Assembly: GCF_025118155.1 (NCBI RefSeq)
Contig: NW_026251399.1
Span: 1 to 64,000 of the forward strand
DNA length: 64,000 nucleotides
Origin: Cokeromyces recurvatus
Lineage: Eukaryota; Mucoromycota; Mucoromycetes; Mucorales; Mucoraceae
Direction of reading: 5' to 3'
Positions within the stretch are counted from its first letter, which is position 1; the number at the start of each line of letters is the position of its first letter. Shown one piece after another: positions 62,825 to 64,000 of this stretch. The position numbers and the translations under genes are program-made. A model generated the notes under the pieces. It did not search any database. It was not told where the DNA came from and was given only the letters and a program-made list of their open reading frames with translations.

Positions 62825-63789
62825 ATGTCTGTTTTATCTTTGAGTATGTGTTTCTATGAGAATATAAGTAATATTTAACTAATAATAATAAACTCTCTTC
62901 ATTTTTTTTTATTTTCATAGCCTCAGCTTTTAGATCTTTACAACCATTTAAACAGTCAACTGTATTTAATGGCATTCGTGCTTTACAATTAAGGTAATGC
63001 ATAAAAGGAAACAATCGATTTATTCCACTCACTAACATTTGCAGAATAGTTTTTCTACTTCGGCAACAAAGACAGCTGAACAGCCTATTGCTACACGACC
63101 ACAAATAGGTGTCTCTTCTTTATTTGAAAATGTTCAAAATGAAGCAGAAGAAAAGTTAGCTGAGCAAGAGCATAAAGCGATTGAAACAGAAGTAAGACAG
63201 TCATCTTGGAATGAAAAGGAGAAAAGGAAAAAAATAGATAAATAAATAATGATAATTTTTTTTTTATAGTACAGATTCTCCACAGCAAATTTTAAAACAA
63301 GTCCACAAAAATTAAATATGCTTGCACGACAACTTCGTAATCTTCCTGTGGATGAAGCAATTCGACAAATGGAATTTTCTGATAAAAAAGCAGCTAGAAA
63401 AATATTACATAATTTAGCCTTTGCAAAGAAAAATGCTGCCGAACAAAAGGGAATGAAAAATATGATTATTGGTAAAAATAAATTGATGTGTACAAAGTCA
63501 AAAAATAAAATAAAAAGGGAGGGACTTATTGGGAATTCTTGATTTAGCACAAGCATGGGTTGGTAAAGGTAGATTTATTCAACGTATCAATTTCCATGGT
63601 CGTGGTCAATTTGGTGTCATGCATCATAAACAAGCTCATATGAAATTTATATTTAAAGAAGCCTCAAGTGTGATAGATACAAAGACTGATAGAAGAAATG
63701 TTAAAGGATGGAAACAATCTAACAAGACTTGGGTTCCATTAAAAGAAACAAAACCAATTTATAATCCAAAACCATTTTATAATTGGTAA
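62825..63789 (+). CDS. MRPL22: Mitochondrial ribosomal protein uL22m
   Basis: 225 aa, five exons: 62825-62843, 62921-62993, 63050-63191, 63270-63471 and 63548-63789; lengths sum exactly. The N-terminus is Ser/Arg-rich without acidic residues, as expected of a mitochondrial presequence. The core has FSTANFKTSPQKLNMLARQL, AIRQMEFSDKKAARKILHNL, then AQAWVGKGRFIQRINFHGRG, and a mitochondrial C-terminal extension. This is the uL22/L22 pattern, a large-subunit protein lining the exit tunnel. Exon 1 is 19 nt. The exon 3 acceptor is AATAG (63049), not the nearby CAG, to keep frame. Confidence 0.9.
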
Positions 63790-63873
63790 ATCAACAAATA
63801 TTTATTAACTACATTTAGATAAAAATAAAATCGTGTATAAATGAAATGGACAAAATATTGCACTTTTTTTTTT

Positions 63874-64000
63874 TTATACAAAGGTCTTCAAGTAATGTTT
63901 CTCTTCTTCTGAAGGATCCATAAGAGGAGGAGGACAATAACCAGCAGGAGCACCACGTTCTCTTAAAATATATTTAATGCATTGAACATAACCCATATTT
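63874..64000 (-). CDS. C-terminal end of an unidentified protein (partial)
   Basis: Open frame on the minus strand from the window edge to the stop at 63876-63874: GYVQCIKYILRERGAP, then AGYCPPPLMDPSEEEKHYL. The 5' part is outside the window. I do not recognise the family. An ATG at 63996 exists, so it could also be a very short exon. Convergent with uL22m. Confidence 0.5.
   Translation of the reverse strand, partial: NMGYVQCIKYILRERGAPAGYCPPPLMDPSEEEKHYLKTFV

Noticed and set aside
1..64000. tRNA, rRNA or CRISPR arrays
   Set aside because: Searched by eye for TTCGAAT-type T-loops with matching stems and for regularly spaced repeats; nothing convincing. GGTTCGAAA near 52720 lies in LINE sequence.

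Overview
This is an AT-rich (visibly about 30% GC) eukaryotic window with short, mostly 50-130 nt GT-AG introns and compact protein-coding genes. The gene content (HDEL-tailed ER Hsp90, SMC5, eIF3d, LeuRS, Rim13/PalB calpain, an M50B-like peptidase, uL22m), the many long A/T homopolymers and the LINE remnants point to an early-diverging filamentous fungus, most likely Mucoromycota/Mucorales. The taxon is inferred from style and families; no rRNA marker is present.

Layout. 0-12.6 kb: nucleotide-sugar transporter (partial), AlkB-like dioxygenase, a four-helix membrane protein, an EH-domain protein, a long-chain acyl-CoA synthetase containing 12-nt and 7-nt microexons, and a large protein that may be Mediator subunit 5. 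13.5-26.4 kb: bZIP factor, a broken inverted copy of the 5' half of an M50B-like peptidase gene, ER Hsp90 (GRP94), SMC5 and eIF3d. 26.4-28.8 kb: gene-poor, with a decayed LINE relic. 28.8-51.7 kb: MIC19, cytosolic LeuRS, a Kelch membrane protein, a PHD-JmjC protein, a Swi3/Rsc8 chromatin-remodeller subunit, a PTAR1-like prenyltransferase alpha subunit, an MFS transporter whose frame appears to need a 2-nt microexon, a Rim13-like calpain and a minimal ribophorin-II-like OST subunit.

52-61 kb is an accessory island. It holds two nearly identical direct repeats (about 1 kb, 5.37 kb apart) carrying a 5'-truncated, internally deleted LINE; a Tc1/mariner transposase remnant; a roughly 150-170 bp tandem repeat; and two divergent genes sharing an RxPD...EIKP pattern, suggestive of a PD-(D/E)XK nuclease fold. 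One of these is intact and lies between the LINE repeats; the other has a single homopolymer frameshift. 61-64 kb: the intact M50B-like gene (source of the inverted copy 46 kb away), mitochondrial ribosomal protein uL22m and the end of an unidentified gene.

Most genes are unlinked housekeeping functions with no operon-like logic. The most unusual material is the microexon splicing and the 52-62 kb island. No tRNA, rRNA or CRISPR was seen. All gene models are from reading splice sites by eye and checking that exon lengths sum to an open frame; where this failed it is stated.
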